Assembly (NCBI RefSeq): GCF_004522235.1
Contig: NZ_SDLT01000050.1
Coordinates: 1-64,000 of the forward strand
Direction: 5' to 3'
Length of the DNA: 64,000 nt
Source of the DNA: Amycolatopsis nivea
GTDB lineage: Bacteria > Actinomycetota > Actinomycetes > Mycobacteriales > Pseudonocardiaceae
In this document: piece by piece, positions 24,776 through 34,286 of the stretch
Numbering within the stretch: the stretch's first letter is position 1
Layout: every line of letters begins with the position of its first letter
Translations under genes and position numbers: made by a program
The notes under the pieces: generated by a model
What the model saw: the letters and a program-made list of their open reading frames with translations, nothing else
What the model was told of the DNA's origin: nothing
The model's database searches: none

Positions 24776-27700
24776 TCACTTCTTGAAGATGCTGGTCACC
24801 TTCGCGGCCAGCTTCTGGAACGCACCCAGCGGACCGGTCGCGTCACCGATCGCCGGCACGGCCGGAGCGGTCGGCATCGTGGTCGGCAGGGTCGTCGGCG
24901 CACCCGGCACGGCGGGCAGCGCGGCGACGGCCGGCAGCTGGTTCAGCGTCGGCAGCGACGTCTTCACCGGCAGCTGAGCGGGCAGGGCCGGAACGTCCGC
25001 ACGCTGCGCGGCGGCACCCGGCAGGGCCGGAACGCCGGGCAGAGCCGGAACGGCCGGGGCCGACGGCAGGTGGATGCCGTTCTGCAGCCCGGAGACCTGC
25101 GGCAGCGCCGAAGCACCCTTCAGCTGGTTCAGCTGACCCAGCGCGGACAGGCCGCTGACCTGCGGCACGTCGGCGCGCTCGGCACCCGGCAGCGCCGGGG
25201 CGGGGAGCGTGGTGGCGGTGGGCAGACCCGACAGGCCCGGCAGCGCCGGAGCCGACGGCAGCGACGGCGCGGCCGAGGAACCGCCCGGCAGACCCGGCAC
25301 GGCCGGCAGCGCGGGGAGCTGGTCAGCACCCATCTCGCCGCCGAACGGCACGTCGATGGCCGGCTCGGGGTCGACCGTCGTCGAGTTGGGAGCCTCGGCG
25401 GTGGCCACGCCGACGACCTCCAGCGGCACGCCGAAGATCTGCACCAGCGCACCCAGCGGGTGGTAGTAGTCGAAGCCGGACAGCGCCGAGCCGGTGCCGT
25501 CGGTGTGGGTGGCGTCGCTGCCGTCGGTCACGGTGGTGACGTTGTCGCCGACCGCGTGCGCCACGCCGCCCACCGCGACCGCGTCGCCGAAGACCTGCGC
25601 CACAGCCGGGACCGGGAGGTCGAGGATGTCGCCCGAGATCGAGCCTTCGGTACCCGAGGTGGTGTCCTCGCCCGCGTCGGTCACGACGGTGTTGTTCATG
25701 GCGTCGCCCGAGGACACGCCCGCCGCGGAAACCGCGTCGCCGAAGACCTGCGCCACCGGAGCGGCGTCCGCGCCGACGATGTCGCCCGCGACCGCGCCAC
25801 CGTCACCGTTGGTGGTGGCGTCGCCGCCCGCGGTCGAGGTGATGTCGTTGGTGGCGGTGCCGTGGCCGATCGCGCCTCCGGCGAGCCCGTCGCCGAAGAT
25901 CGTGCCCGCACCGGCGACCGGAGCCTTGACGATGTTGCCGGCGAGCGCGCCGTCCTTGCCGTCGGCCGTGGCGTCGCCGCCCGCGGTCGAGTCGGTCAGG
26001 TTGTCCGACATGCCGGTGCCGATGCCGGCCACCGAACCGCCGACGCCGTGGCCCTGCACCGGCAGCGAGACCGGGGCCTCGACGAGGTTGCCCGCGCCCG
26101 CGCCGCCCGCACCGGTCGCGTGCACGTCCTGGCCCGCGGTGGAGGTGGTGTCGTTGCTGGCCTTGCCGTGGCCTTGGCCGACGAACGAACCGCCGATGCC
26201 GAACAGCTGCACTGGGGTCGACACCGGGACGGTGCCGAGGTTCGAGCTGAGGAAGCCGTTGTCGTCAGCGGTGTTGCCGCCGCCGCCCGCCTTCACGACC
26301 TTGGTCTCGGAGCCGTCGCCCGAGCCCTGCCCGATGAACGAGCCGCCCACGCCGAACACCTCGGCCGGCGCGGCCACCGGGACCTGCACGATGTTGCCCG
26401 AGCCGGACGAGTCGTTGCCCTGGGTGCCGTCGTAGTTGCCCGCGGTGACGGTCTTGGTCTCGGTCGAGGTGCCCGAGGCGTTGCCGATGTGGCTGCCGCC
26501 GATGCCGTGCACCTCGGGGGCGCCCGCGATCTGGCTGTTGATGATGTTGCCGGTCAGCGTCGAGCCGTTGCCGGTCGTGTAGCTGCCGTCGCCGGAGGTC
26601 GCGGTGGTGGTGTTGTCGCAGTTCGCGACCGCGCGGCCGATGTAGGTGCCGCCCACGCCGCACGCCTCGACCGGAAGCGCCACTGCCGGGTCGACCACGT
26701 TGGCCGAGCCGGCGGCGTCGTTGCCGTTCGTCTTCACGAAGCCGCCGGAGGTGGCGGTGGTCTCGTGGGTGGAGGAGGACGCCTGGCGGCCGGCCACGCC
26801 GGTGGTGGCGTTGCCGATCCACGAGCCGGCGACGGACGCGACGTTCGCGACCGGGCTGGCCTGCGCGGCGGCGGCGTTGCCGGACAGGAACGACTGGTCG
26901 CCGTCGGTCTCGATGTAGGTCGGGATGCCCTTCAGGCTGCCCGGACGGGTGTCGCCCGCCTTCGCGTCAGCCGAGGAGCTCGAGGTGGAGTCCGCGTCCG
27001 AGCCCCACACGCCGCCGGCGTTGCCGTTGAACTTGACCGGCAGCGCGATCGGAGCGCCGACCACGTTGCCGCTGCCCGCGGCGCCCTTGCCGTTGGACTT
27101 CATCGAACCGCCGGAGGTGGCGGTGGTGTCGGCGTTGTAGCCGCCGCTGTAGGCGTTGCCGAGGATCCAGGACGCGGCGTTGCCGGTCACCTGGACCGGG
27201 GTCGCGAACTGGCCGCCGACGACGTTGCCGGACAGGCCCGAGCCCTCGCCGGTGGTGTCGATGTTGCCGGTCTCGCTGGTGCTCTGGTGCGCCGAACCGC
27301 CGTGGACCGCGCCGCTGCCGCCGGCAAGGCCGACGCCGTTGCCCGCGATCTGCACCGGGAGCGCGTAGTCGAGCGCCACGACGTTGCCCGCGATGCCGGA
27401 GTGCTTGCCGTCGGTCGCGACGTCCTGGTTGTGGCTGTAGGTCTGGTCGTGGTCGCCGCCCTGCACGTGGGCGTCGCCGATGACACCGACCGCGTTGTCG
27501 ACGATCTGGATCGGGACGACGACGTCGCCGTTGACCTTGTTGCCCTTGAACGCGTCGTGGGTCGGCGTGAGCTGACGGGGCGCGTCCGCCTTCGGGAGGC
27601 TGTCGGTCAGGCTGCCCGCGGAGCCGCCGGGCGTCTTCGCCGAGGCGAGCGCTCCCTTGACGGCGGAGGTGACGGGCTTGGTGCTGATCTCGTTGTGGTG

Positions 27701-27901
27701 CGCCGGGAGGTCGACCTGCCCGAGCGGGGTGCCGATCGCGTTGTTGGCCTCGTCGATCGGGACGGTGACGTTGAGATCAAGCGGGGAGGCCGGGGTGTCC
27801 GGGTTGACGTTCTCGTCGGCCGAGGCGATGCCGGTGCCCAGCATCAGCAACCCACCCGTGACCAACGCGGTCTGGAGTCCGCGCTTTGCCCAGGTCTGCA
27901 T
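24776..27901 (-). CDS. very long secreted chaplin-like repeat protein
   Basis: This secreted protein of 1041 residues has a signal peptide (MQTWAKRGLQ, hydrophobic GGLLMLGTGIAS, then ADENV). About residues 110-850 hold roughly 14 repeats of 50-60 residues of the type GNVV-x-P-[IV]-x-x-P-V-x-x-x-GN-x-x-G, separated by Thr/Ser/Gly/Asp-rich spacers. The repeat core matches the chaplin pattern of Streptomyces. One unit keeps a Cys pair (EACGVGGTYIGRAVANC), as true chaplins do. The last 190 residues are Pro/Ala/Leu-rich (PALPG repeats) ending in SIFKK; there is no sortase motif. ATG at 27901 has AAGGAG 9 bases upstream. A surface-coating role on aerial hyphae is inferred from chaplins. Confidence 0.82.
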   Translation of the reverse strand: MQTWAKRGLQTALVTGGLLMLGTGIASADENVNPDTPASPLDLNVTVPIDEANNAIGTPLGQVDLPAHHNEISTKPVTSAVKGALASAKTPGGSAGSLTDSLPKADAPRQLTPTHDAFKGNKVNGDVVVPIQIVDNAVGVIGDAHVQGGDHDQTYSHNQDVATDGKHSGIAGNVVALDYALPVQIAGNGVGLAGGSGAVHGGSAHQSTSETGNIDTTGEGSGLSGNVVGGQFATPVQVTGNAASWILGNAYSGGYNADTTATSGGSMKSNGKGAAGSGNVVGAPIALPVKFNGNAGGVWGSDADSTSSSSADAKAGDTRPGSLKGIPTYIETDGDQSFLSGNAAAAQASPVANVASVAGSWIGNATTGVAGRQASSSTHETTATSGGFVKTNGNDAAGSANVVDPAVALPVEACGVGGTYIGRAVANCDNTTTATSGDGSYTTGNGSTLTGNIINSQIAGAPEVHGIGGSHIGNASGTSTETKTVTAGNYDGTQGNDSSGSGNIVQVPVAAPAEVFGVGGSFIGQGSGDGSETKVVKAGGGGNTADDNGFLSSNLGTVPVSTPVQLFGIGGSFVGQGHGKASNDTTSTAGQDVHATGAGGAGAGNLVEAPVSLPVQGHGVGGSVAGIGTGMSDNLTDSTAGGDATADGKDGALAGNIVKAPVAGAGTIFGDGLAGGAIGHGTATNDITSTAGGDATTNGDGGAVAGDIVGADAAPVAQVFGDAVSAAGVSSGDAMNNTVVTDAGEDTTSGTEGSISGDILDLPVPAVAQVFGDAVAVGGVAHAVGDNVTTVTDGSDATHTDGTGSALSGFDYYHPLGALVQIFGVPLEVVGVATAEAPNSTTVDPEPAIDVPFGGEMGADQLPALPAVPGLPGGSSAAPSLPSAPALPGLSGLPTATTLPAPALPGAERADVPQVSGLSALGQLNQLKGASALPQVSGLQNGIHLPSAPAVPALPGVPALPGAAAQRADVPALPAQLPVKTSLPTLNQLPAVAALPAVPGAPTTLPTTMPTAPAVPAIGDATGPLGAFQKLAAKVTSIFKK

Positions 27902-28095
27902 GGGATTTTTCTCCTTCATATCGGGGTCCCTTGCGGGTTTGTGGAGGTGCGCCCTGTTTCGTGAGGGAATGCACCGGGAATGCGTGCGCGGAAATTGCGC
28001 AGCGCGCGAAAAACCCGCGGGAGATGTGTCGATGACGGTGACGGCACACGAAGATGTGCGCGTGGGTGCGTCAACGACCCCGCGGGTGAAGTGGA

Positions 28096-29127
28096 TCAGT
28101 CAGGAGTGACGCCGGGCTGCTCGCCCGGGGTGCGCGGCGTGTGCGCGAGGCCGGTGCGGGTCGAACCCGCCACGGCGTTGTCGACGGCGGCGACGACCCA
28201 GGAGGGAACGCCGAAGTTCAAACCGTCGAGGTGTCCACCGGGCGCGGTGCTGCCACCGGCCGGGGAGTTCGGGATGGAAAGCGGCGCGGCGGGAAGCTGC
28301 GCCGGGGAGAACGGGGCGCCGGGCAGGTCGCGGTCGCCGTGGTGGCGCTGCGGCAGTTCGGCGCCCTGCACCGGATCGACGGACTGGACGTCCATCGCCG
28401 GGAAGACCGACTGCAACGCGTCAGACGTGGTCATCGCGGCCGCGCCGAGGTTTTGCTCCGCCTCGGCGGGCTGCTCGGGAATGCCGGGCGCCGGCGTCTG
28501 CTCGGATTCGGGAGCGGGCGCGGTCGGCAGTTTCGGCAGGTCGACCAGGTTCGAGGGAGCGCTCGGGTCGAGCAGATCCCACAGCTTCCGGCCGAAATCC
28601 TGCGCGGCGGGCGGCGGGGTGGTCGCCTCGGCGATCACCTGGCGGGCGTCCTCCGGCTTGCGCGCGATGTGCTCGAGCGAGCCGAGCGTGCGCTCCACCG
28701 GCTTGACGACCGCGTGCTGGCCGAGGTCGCTCACCGCGTCGCTGACCTTTCCGGCGGCCTGCTGGCCTCCGGCGAGGTCGTCGCGGTGCGCGCCGCCGAG
28801 CTGGCCGAGCGAGCAGGTGGGCCGCGACGTGCCTGGTTCAGACCACGTGGTGGCTCCCTGGCCGCACGACGAAAGCCCTTGCACCGCACCGGTGACGTCG
28901 CCCGCGAACCGGGCCGCGCCGTCGGTGACGTCGCCGATTCCGGCGGCCGTCGCGTCGGTGACCGGCGTGACGCTCGCGTCGACCGGGTCCGCCGAAGCGG
29001 CGGAAGAGGAGACGGTCCACGCGGCCGCGGTGGCCGCGAGCGCGCCGCCGACGACGAACAACGCACGCGACGCGAGACGGCCGAAGCGCGTCGCGCCCCG
29101 CCTCTCGTGCACAGCGTCGTCCGTCAC
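28096..29127 (-). CDS. secreted protein of unknown function next to the chaplin-like gene
   Basis: The protein has 343 residues. The N-terminus is basic (HERRGATRFGRLASR), then hydrophobic (ALFVVGGALAATAAAW) with a probable cleavage after ASADP. The mature part is Ala/Asp/Pro-rich with a helical segment (residues about 30-160, two Cys in LSSCGQGATTW and RPTCSLGQLGG) and a Pro-rich C-terminal half. I recognise no family. GTG at 29127 has GAGGAG 9 bases before it. It lies 194 bases upstream of the chaplin-like gene on the same strand. The intervening sequence shows no terminator, so they may be co-transcribed and act together on the cell surface (inference). Confidence 0.7.
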   Translation of the reverse strand: MTDDAVHERRGATRFGRLASRALFVVGGALAATAAAWTVSSSAASADPVDASVTPVTDATAAGIGDVTDGAARFAGDVTGAVQGLSSCGQGATTWSEPGTSRPTCSLGQLGGAHRDDLAGGQQAAGKVSDAVSDLGQHAVVKPVERTLGSLEHIARKPEDARQVIAEATTPPPAAQDFGRKLWDLLDPSAPSNLVDLPKLPTAPAPESEQTPAPGIPEQPAEAEQNLGAAAMTTSDALQSVFPAMDVQSVDPVQGAELPQRHHGDRDLPGAPFSPAQLPAAPLSIPNSPAGGSTAPGGHLDGLNFGVPSWVVAAVDNAVAGSTRTGLAHTPRTPGEQPGVTPD

Positions 29128-29423
29128 AGGTGATTTCTCCTCGGGTAAAAAATGATTTCGGTTTTTGCCGGGAACGACACAGTTCCGCGGTGGTGCAAAA
29201 CCGAGACAACCAAATTTAGGGGTCGCCGCGCATCCTTGACACGGCTTGATGCCACCATCGTGTGAACAACACAGAGTGTGGCCGGGTCTCACGATGGGTC
29301 ATCCCCGGAGAAGACGGCCGGTTACTCCGGAGTCGGTTCGCGCGGCCCGGCGAAACGGTGATTCGCGCCCCGCACCGGGCGATCCGCCCGGTTTCGGTCG
29401 ACGGGGCCGATACGGTTGACCCC

Positions 29424-30653
29424 GTGAGCCAGCCAGGGCGCGGACAACGCGAACAACCGTCCCTTTCCGAACCAGTCGCCGACGTCACCGGCTTCATCCC
29501 GCGCGGACTGCGCGTATCCGCCGCCCTGTCGTGGCGGTTCATCGTGGTCGTCGCCGCCCTGTACGCCGTGGTGTGGCTGCTGGGCTACCTCGCCTCGGTC
29601 GTGGTGCCGGTGTCGATCGCGCTGCTGCTTTCGGCGCTGCTCGCCCCCGCGGTGTCGCGGCTCGTGCAGATCCGCTTCCCGCGCGGACTGGCCACGGCGA
29701 TCGTGCTCGTGGCCGGGCTCGCGGTGCTCGGCGGGCTGCTGACCTTCGTGATCACCCAGTTCTCCAGCGGCCTCCCGGAACTGCAGCAGCAACTGACCAC
29801 GAGCCTCAACCAGATCAAGGACTGGCTCATCAACGGTCCGCTGCACCTGCGCCAGGAGCAGATCCAGGACTTCATCAACCAGGCCATCGGCTTCCTGCAG
29901 AACAACCAGGCCTCGATCACCACCACCGCGCTGACCACCGCGGGCACCGTCGGCGAGATCCTCACCGGCTTCGTGCTGACGCTCTTCGTCACGATCTTCT
30001 TCCTCGCCGGCGGCGACGGCATCTGGTCGTTCCTGGTGCGCGGCGTGCCGACGCGGGTGCGCAATCGCGTGGACGTGGCGGGGCGGCGCGGCTTCGCGTC
30101 GCTCGTCAGCTACATCCGCGCGACCGCCGCGGTGGCCGTGGTCGACGCGGTCGGCATCGGCATCGGGCTGTGGATCGTCGGCGTGCCGCTGGTGATCCCG
30201 CTGGCGACGCTGGTGTTCCTCGGCGCGTTCATCCCGATCATCGGCGCGCTGATCACCGGCGGCGTCGCGGTGCTGATCGCGCTCGTGTCGAAGGGCGTCA
30301 TCGGCGCGGTGGTCGTGCTGGCCATCGTGGTCGGCGTGATGCAGCTGGAAAGCCATGTGCTGCAGCCGTTGCTGCTCGGCCGCGCGGTGCGGCTGCACCC
30401 GCTCGCGGTGGTGCTGGCGATCGCCATCGGCCTGGTCGCCGCGGGGATCGCGGGCGCGCTGCTCGCGGTGCCGCTGCTGGCCGTGCTCAACGCCGGGGTC
30501 CGGTCCCTGCTGCACGAACACGATCCGGATCCGGCGACCGTCGACGCGCTGCACAGCCAAGCCGCCAACCCGAACGACGATCCGGAAGAGGGCGCGGACG
30601 ACAAGGAGTCCGGCTCCGGCAAAGACACAGAAAGCACAGAAGACAAGAAGTGA
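29424..30653 (+). CDS. AI-2E family transporter (PerM-like permease)
   Basis: This polytopic membrane protein of 409 residues has about eight hydrophobic segments. It has the family signature region at the C-terminal half: GVPLVIPLATLVFLGAFIPI, IIGALITGGVAVLIAL and GVMQLESHVLQPLLLGRAV. A charged Asp/Glu/Lys-rich cytoplasmic tail ends the protein. Family members export small molecules or sodium; the substrate here is not known. GTG at 29424 gives VSQPGRGQ and a start ahead of the first span. Its stop overlaps the start of a histidine kinase gene (GTGA), so transporter and two-component system form one operon. Confidence 0.88.
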   Translation: MSQPGRGQREQPSLSEPVADVTGFIPRGLRVSAALSWRFIVVVAALYAVVWLLGYLASVVVPVSIALLLSALLAPAVSRLVQIRFPRGLATAIVLVAGLAVLGGLLTFVITQFSSGLPELQQQLTTSLNQIKDWLINGPLHLRQEQIQDFINQAIGFLQNNQASITTTALTTAGTVGEILTGFVLTLFVTIFFLAGGDGIWSFLVRGVPTRVRNRVDVAGRRGFASLVSYIRATAAVAVVDAVGIGIGLWIVGVPLVIPLATLVFLGAFIPIIGALITGGVAVLIALVSKGVIGAVVVLAIVVGVMQLESHVLQPLLLGRAVRLHPLAVVLAIAIGLVAAGIAGALLAVPLLAVLNAGVRSLLHEHDPDPATVDALHSQAANPNDDPEEGADDKESGSGKDTESTEDKK

Positions 30654-31786
30654 CTGTTCGACCTTCCCGAGATCCGGCGGCACCGCTGTGGCGCGGTGTC
30701 GTGGTGCTGCGCGTCGTCACGTGGTTGTTCGCGCTGGCAGTGGCGATCGCGCACCACAACGGCTTCCAGCGGCCGTGGCTGGGATGGGTCGTCATCGGAG
30801 TGATGGCCGTGTGGTCGGTCGTGTCGAGTCTGGCGTACGTGCGCGAGAACGGACGGCGCCGCTGGCTGGTGATCTTCGACCTCGTCCTCACCACAGCGCT
30901 CCTGCTCACGTCGCCGTGGATCCTGTCGGAGGCGCAGTTCGACAACGCGACCACGCCGTTGATCACCACGGTCTGGGCGGCAGTAGCACCGATCGCGGTG
31001 GCAACGCGTTTCGGCGCGCGCTTTGGCGTATCGGCGGGCCTCGTCGTGGCAGTAAGCACTGGTGTCGCGCGCGCGAACGTCGACATCGACGTCATCCGTG
31101 ACGGAGTGCTGTTGTGCGCGAGCGGTCTCCTTGTCGGCATGGCGGCGACGCTCGCGCGTAGCTCCGCCGAAGCGCTCGCGCGCGCACTTCGCACCGAAGC
31201 AGCGACAGCCGAGCGCGAACGGCTCGCGCGCTCGATTCACGACAGCGTGCTTCAGGTACTCGCGCGCGTACGGCGTCGCGGTCTCGAAGCAGGCGGTGAA
31301 GCAGCGGAGTTGGCAAGGCTCGCGGGCGAGCAAGAGGTCGCGTTGCGCGCGTTGGTGAGCACCGAGCCGACGCGGTCCGGCGACACCGTGGACCTCCGTT
31401 CGGCGTTGCAACTGCTGTCGACCACGTCGGTGCAGGTCTCGACGCCGGCCGGAACCGTGGACCTGCCCGCGCACGTCACCGAGGAACTCGTCGCGATCAC
31501 CCGCGAAGCACTGGCCAACGTGGAGAAACACGCTGGTCCGGACGCGCACGCCTGGGTCCTGCTCGAAGACCTCGGCGACGAGGTCGTGGTGAGCGTCCGC
31601 GACGACGGCCCGGGGATCGCGGGCGGCAGGCTCGAACAGGCGGCGGCCGAGGGCAGGCTCGGGGTGGTGAAGTCGATTCGCGGCCGGGTGGACGACCTCG
31701 GCGGGACCGCGGTGCTGGACAGCGCTCCCGGCCGCGGCACGGAGTGGGAAGTGCGGGTGCCAACCACGATGAGGGACGGGCGATGA
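30650..31786 (+). CDS. NarL/DesK-type sensor histidine kinase (MacS-like)
   Basis: This membrane sensor kinase has 378 residues. Four to five hydrophobic spans fill residues about 15-165. They are followed by the HisKA_3 dimerisation helix with phospho-acceptor H197 in RLARSIHDSVLQVLA, and a C-terminal HATPase with EALANVEKHA (N-box) and VRDDGPGI (G1). The sequence lacks an extracytoplasmic sensing domain, so it probably senses membrane state or a partner protein. It is translationally coupled to the AI-2E transporter upstream (4-base overlap) and to the response regulator downstream (ATGA overlap). Confidence 0.92.
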   Translation: MTVRPSRDPAAPLWRGVVVLRVVTWLFALAVAIAHHNGFQRPWLGWVVIGVMAVWSVVSSLAYVRENGRRRWLVIFDLVLTTALLLTSPWILSEAQFDNATTPLITTVWAAVAPIAVATRFGARFGVSAGLVVAVSTGVARANVDIDVIRDGVLLCASGLLVGMAATLARSSAEALARALRTEAATAERERLARSIHDSVLQVLARVRRRGLEAGGEAAELARLAGEQEVALRALVSTEPTRSGDTVDLRSALQLLSTTSVQVSTPAGTVDLPAHVTEELVAITREALANVEKHAGPDAHAWVLLEDLGDEVVVSVRDDGPGIAGGRLEQAAAEGRLGVVKSIRGRVDDLGGTAVLDSAPGRGTEWEVRVPTTMRDGR

Positions 31787-32439
31787 CGGAACGGACGATC
31801 TCCGTGATGGTGGTCGACGACCACCCGATGTGGCGCGACGGCGTGGCCCGCGACCTCAGCGAGAACGGGTTCGAGGTGGCCGCGACCGCGCCGGACGCCC
31901 CGGCGGCGATCCGGATCGCGCGCGCGGTGCGGCCGGACGTGGTGCTGATGGACCTGAACCTCGGCGGCACGTCCGGCGTCGAAGCGACCCGCGAGATCAC
32001 CGCGGCGGCGCCGGACACGCGGGTCCTGGTGCTCTCGGCCAGCGGCGAACACAACGACGTGCTGGAAGCGGTGAAGGCGGGCGCGTCGGGTTACCTGGTG
32101 AAATCGGCGTCCGCGGCGGAACTGGTGGACGCGGTGCGCCGCACGGCCGACGGCGACCCGGTGTTCACCGCCGGACTGGCCGGACTGGTGCTCGGCGAGT
32201 ACCGGCGGATGGCCGACGTCCCGGACGGCGCGCCGGAGCCGCCGCGGCTCACCGACCGGGAGACCGACGTGCTCCGGCTGGTCGCGAAAGGACTGACCGC
32301 GCGGCAGATCGCGGAGCGGCTGGTGCTGTCGCACCGGACGGTGGAAAACCACGTGCAGTCGACGTTGCGGAAGCTCCAGCTGCACAACCGGGTCGAGCTG
32401 GCGCGCTACGCGATCGAGCACGGCCTCGACGAGGACTGA
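31783..32439 (+). CDS. NarL/LuxR-type response regulator
   Basis: This DNA-binding regulator has 218 residues. The receiver domain has VVDDHPMWRDGV with the acidic pocket, phospho-acceptor D57 in VLMDLNLGGTSG, and the conserved Ser and Lys (LVLSASGE, YLVKSASA). The C-terminal LuxR helix-turn-helix is LTDRETDVLRLVAKGLTARQ followed by IAERLVLSHRTVENHV. It overlaps the kinase stop by four bases and is surely its partner. It ends 3 bases before the stop of the convergent lipoprotein gene. Targets are unknown. Confidence 0.95.
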   Translation: MTERTISVMVVDDHPMWRDGVARDLSENGFEVAATAPDAPAAIRIARAVRPDVVLMDLNLGGTSGVEATREITAAAPDTRVLVLSASGEHNDVLEAVKAGASGYLVKSASAAELVDAVRRTADGDPVFTAGLAGLVLGEYRRMADVPDGAPEPPRLTDRETDVLRLVAKGLTARQIAERLVLSHRTVENHVQSTLRKLQLHNRVELARYAIEHGLDED

Positions 32440-32442
32440 TTC

Positions 32443-33492
32443 TCAGGAGGTCGCGACCCCGGCGGCCTGCTGCGCCGCGGCGAGTTTCGCCTTCCCCAGC
32501 CGCCAGGCTGGCTCGCCCGGATGCCACGCCGCGACCGCGCCGTCGTCGATGACCAGGTCGCCGGCTTCCGTCCAATCCAGACCGGAATGCTTCAGGTTCT
32601 CCGTCGAATACGGCATCGAGGGAGCCTGCTGCCAGCTGCCGTCGCGCAGGTTCAGCAGCCACAGATCCCGGGTCTGCGTACCGGTTCCGGGGAACGACGG
32701 GGTGCCGAAATCGACCGCCGCGACATCGCCGTCCCGGCTCGGCAGGACGTACGGGTTGGGCGCGGGCACCGGCAGGGCCACCGGTTTCCGCGCTCCGCTG
32801 CGCAAATCGAGCACGGTCAGGTCGGTCAGCCCGCCGAGGACGAGCCGATCACCGGCGGCGGCGAGAATGCGCGGCGACTGCTGCACGGTCCGCCCGGTGG
32901 CCGGGTCGATCAGGACGTCGACGGTTTCGGCGGTGCCGCTGCCGACGGTGATCAGCAACCCGTGCGAGGTCTCCACCCGGACGAGCGTGTGGCACGACGC
33001 CACGGTGCCCCGGCCGAACGAGGTACCGGTGAGCGCGACGTGCTCCAACCGGCAGAGGTCCGGACCGTCCTCGCGGATCAGCCACACGCTCGTGCCGTCC
33101 GCGCCAGGAGCCGCACTCACCGCTTTGCCGAGCGACCGCGGGGCCGAAAGTCCCAGGTAGACGTACACCTCGGCCGGGTCGCAGGAGGACTGCTGGCAGG
33201 TCGGCGCGGTCAGCACGACCGGGGTGTGGCCGACGCGCAGCACGGACACCGTCCGCTGCCCGCCGGGAACGCCGGGCAGGGTTGCGCGCACACCCGAATC
33301 GGCGTCGAACACCGTCGGCGGCGACGTGGCCAGCAGCAACTCCACGCCGATGCCGCCGGTGGCGACGAGCCCGTCGAGGCCGGTCGGCGGAGGAGTGGTC
33401 GGAGCCGGCCGCGCCGAACTCACCGGGGCGGGCGCGGGAGCCTCGCTCGTGCAGGAGGTCAGCAGACAGCAGGCCGCGGCAAGGGCGACCAT
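32443..33492 (-). CDS. secreted lipoprotein of unknown function
   Basis: The predicted lipoprotein has 349 residues with lipobox LLTSC at about residues 10-14, followed by a Pro/Ala-rich linker and a long beta-rich domain. Several segments look like repeated beta-propeller blades (LLATSPPTVFDADSG, GTSVWLIREDG, LLITVGSGTAETVDVL, DGDVAAVDFG, DLWLLNLRDGSW). Two Cys pairs (APTCQQSSCDP; DLCRLEHV with VASCHTL) suggest disulfides. The start ATG at 33492 gives a signal peptide with no positive charge and no clear ribosome site, so the true start may lie slightly upstream at a non-ATG codon. The function is unknown; extracellular binding is only a guess from the fold-like pattern. Confidence 0.65.
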   Translation of the reverse strand: MVALAAACCLLTSCTSEAPAPAPVSSARPAPTTPPPTGLDGLVATGGIGVELLLATSPPTVFDADSGVRATLPGVPGGQRTVSVLRVGHTPVVLTAPTCQQSSCDPAEVYVYLGLSAPRSLGKAVSAAPGADGTSVWLIREDGPDLCRLEHVALTGTSFGRGTVASCHTLVRVETSHGLLITVGSGTAETVDVLIDPATGRTVQQSPRILAAAGDRLVLGGLTDLTVLDLRSGARKPVALPVPAPNPYVLPSRDGDVAAVDFGTPSFPGTGTQTRDLWLLNLRDGSWQQAPSMPYSTENLKHSGLDWTEAGDLVIDDGAVAAWHPGEPAWRLGKAKLAAAQQAAGVATS

Positions 33493-33564
33493 CGCGCGAA
33501 GTACGGGTCCGTTCAGGGTTTTTCCCCGATCTGCCAGCGGAAATCGAGTTCTACCATCGATGCC

Positions 33565-34227
33565 ATGGCCGAGGAAGAGACGACCGCCGCGCAGCCCGCG
33601 ACCGAGACCAAGCCGTTGACCGCGCGCGACATCCGGGTGTCCGACGACGAACGCGAGCACGTCGTGGGCGTGCTGCAGAAAGCCATCGGACAGGGGATGC
33701 TCACCCTCGACGAGTTCACCGAACGCACCGACCAGGCGCTCGCGGCCCGCACCCGGGGCGACCTCAACGCGGTCCTCGCCGACCTGCCCGGGCTGGTGCA
33801 CCCCGGCGCGGCTCCGCAGTACGCGCCGACGCCCGAACCGCCTGGCTACGGGCCCAACTACGGACTGGGCCAGCGGCTCGAGCTCAACGCCAAGTACTCG
33901 TCACTGCAGCGCAGCGGCCCGTGGCAGGTCCCGGCCGCGATGGTGGTGCGCAACAAGTACGGCAGCACCAAACTCGACTTCACCGAGGCCCGCGTCGCCA
34001 CCCCGGTGGTGCAGATCGAACTCGACTCGAAGTGGGGTTCGGTCGAGCTGATCATCCCGCAGCACGCGGCGGTGGACTACAACTCGATCACCGAGATCAA
34101 GTTCGGCTCGCTCGACGACAAGACCGGCAGCAACGGCCGCGCGGGCACCCCGCGCTACGTGCTGACCGGGCGCATCCACGGAGGCTCGCTGGTCATCCGC
34201 CACCCTCGGCGGGGCATCTTCGGCTGA
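33565..34227 (+). CDS. DUF1707 / LiaF-like C-terminal domain protein
   Basis: The 220-residue protein has an N-terminal DUF1707 domain (DIRVSDDEREHVVGVLQKAI, then LTLDEFTERTDQALAARTRGDL). A Pro/Tyr-rich linker follows (about residues 78-97), then a C-terminal beta-rich repeat region resembling the cell-wall-active antibiotic response domain (NKYGSTKLDFTEAR, SKWGSVELIIPQHAAV, IKFGSLDDKTG). No membrane span is visible, so it may be cytoplasmic or peripheral. ATG at 33565 precedes MAEEETTAAQ. Such proteins are common in actinobacteria and thought to act in envelope stress; no direct evidence here. Confidence 0.85.
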   Translation: MAEEETTAAQPATETKPLTARDIRVSDDEREHVVGVLQKAIGQGMLTLDEFTERTDQALAARTRGDLNAVLADLPGLVHPGAAPQYAPTPEPPGYGPNYGLGQRLELNAKYSSLQRSGPWQVPAAMVVRNKYGSTKLDFTEARVATPVVQIELDSKWGSVELIIPQHAAVDYNSITEIKFGSLDDKTGSNGRAGTPRYVLTGRIHGGSLVIRHPRRGIFG

Positions 34228-34239
34228 CCAGCGCCCGGC

Positions 34240-34277
34240 GCCGGATCCGGTTACCCCATCTCTCACCCGGATCCGGC
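34240..34277. terminator. bidirectional hairpin terminator
   Basis: A perfect 11-bp stem (GCCGGATCCGG / CCGGATCCGGC) with a 16-base loop lies between the convergent DUF1707 and ptsI genes. There is no T-run. Confidence 0.7.
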
Positions 34278-34286
34278 GTCCCCTGA

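Noticed and set aside
25070..27964. Long plus-strand frame opposite the chaplin-like gene
   Set aside because: It mirrors the repeat structure of the real gene and lacks signal or domain; the minus strand has signal peptide and ribosome site.
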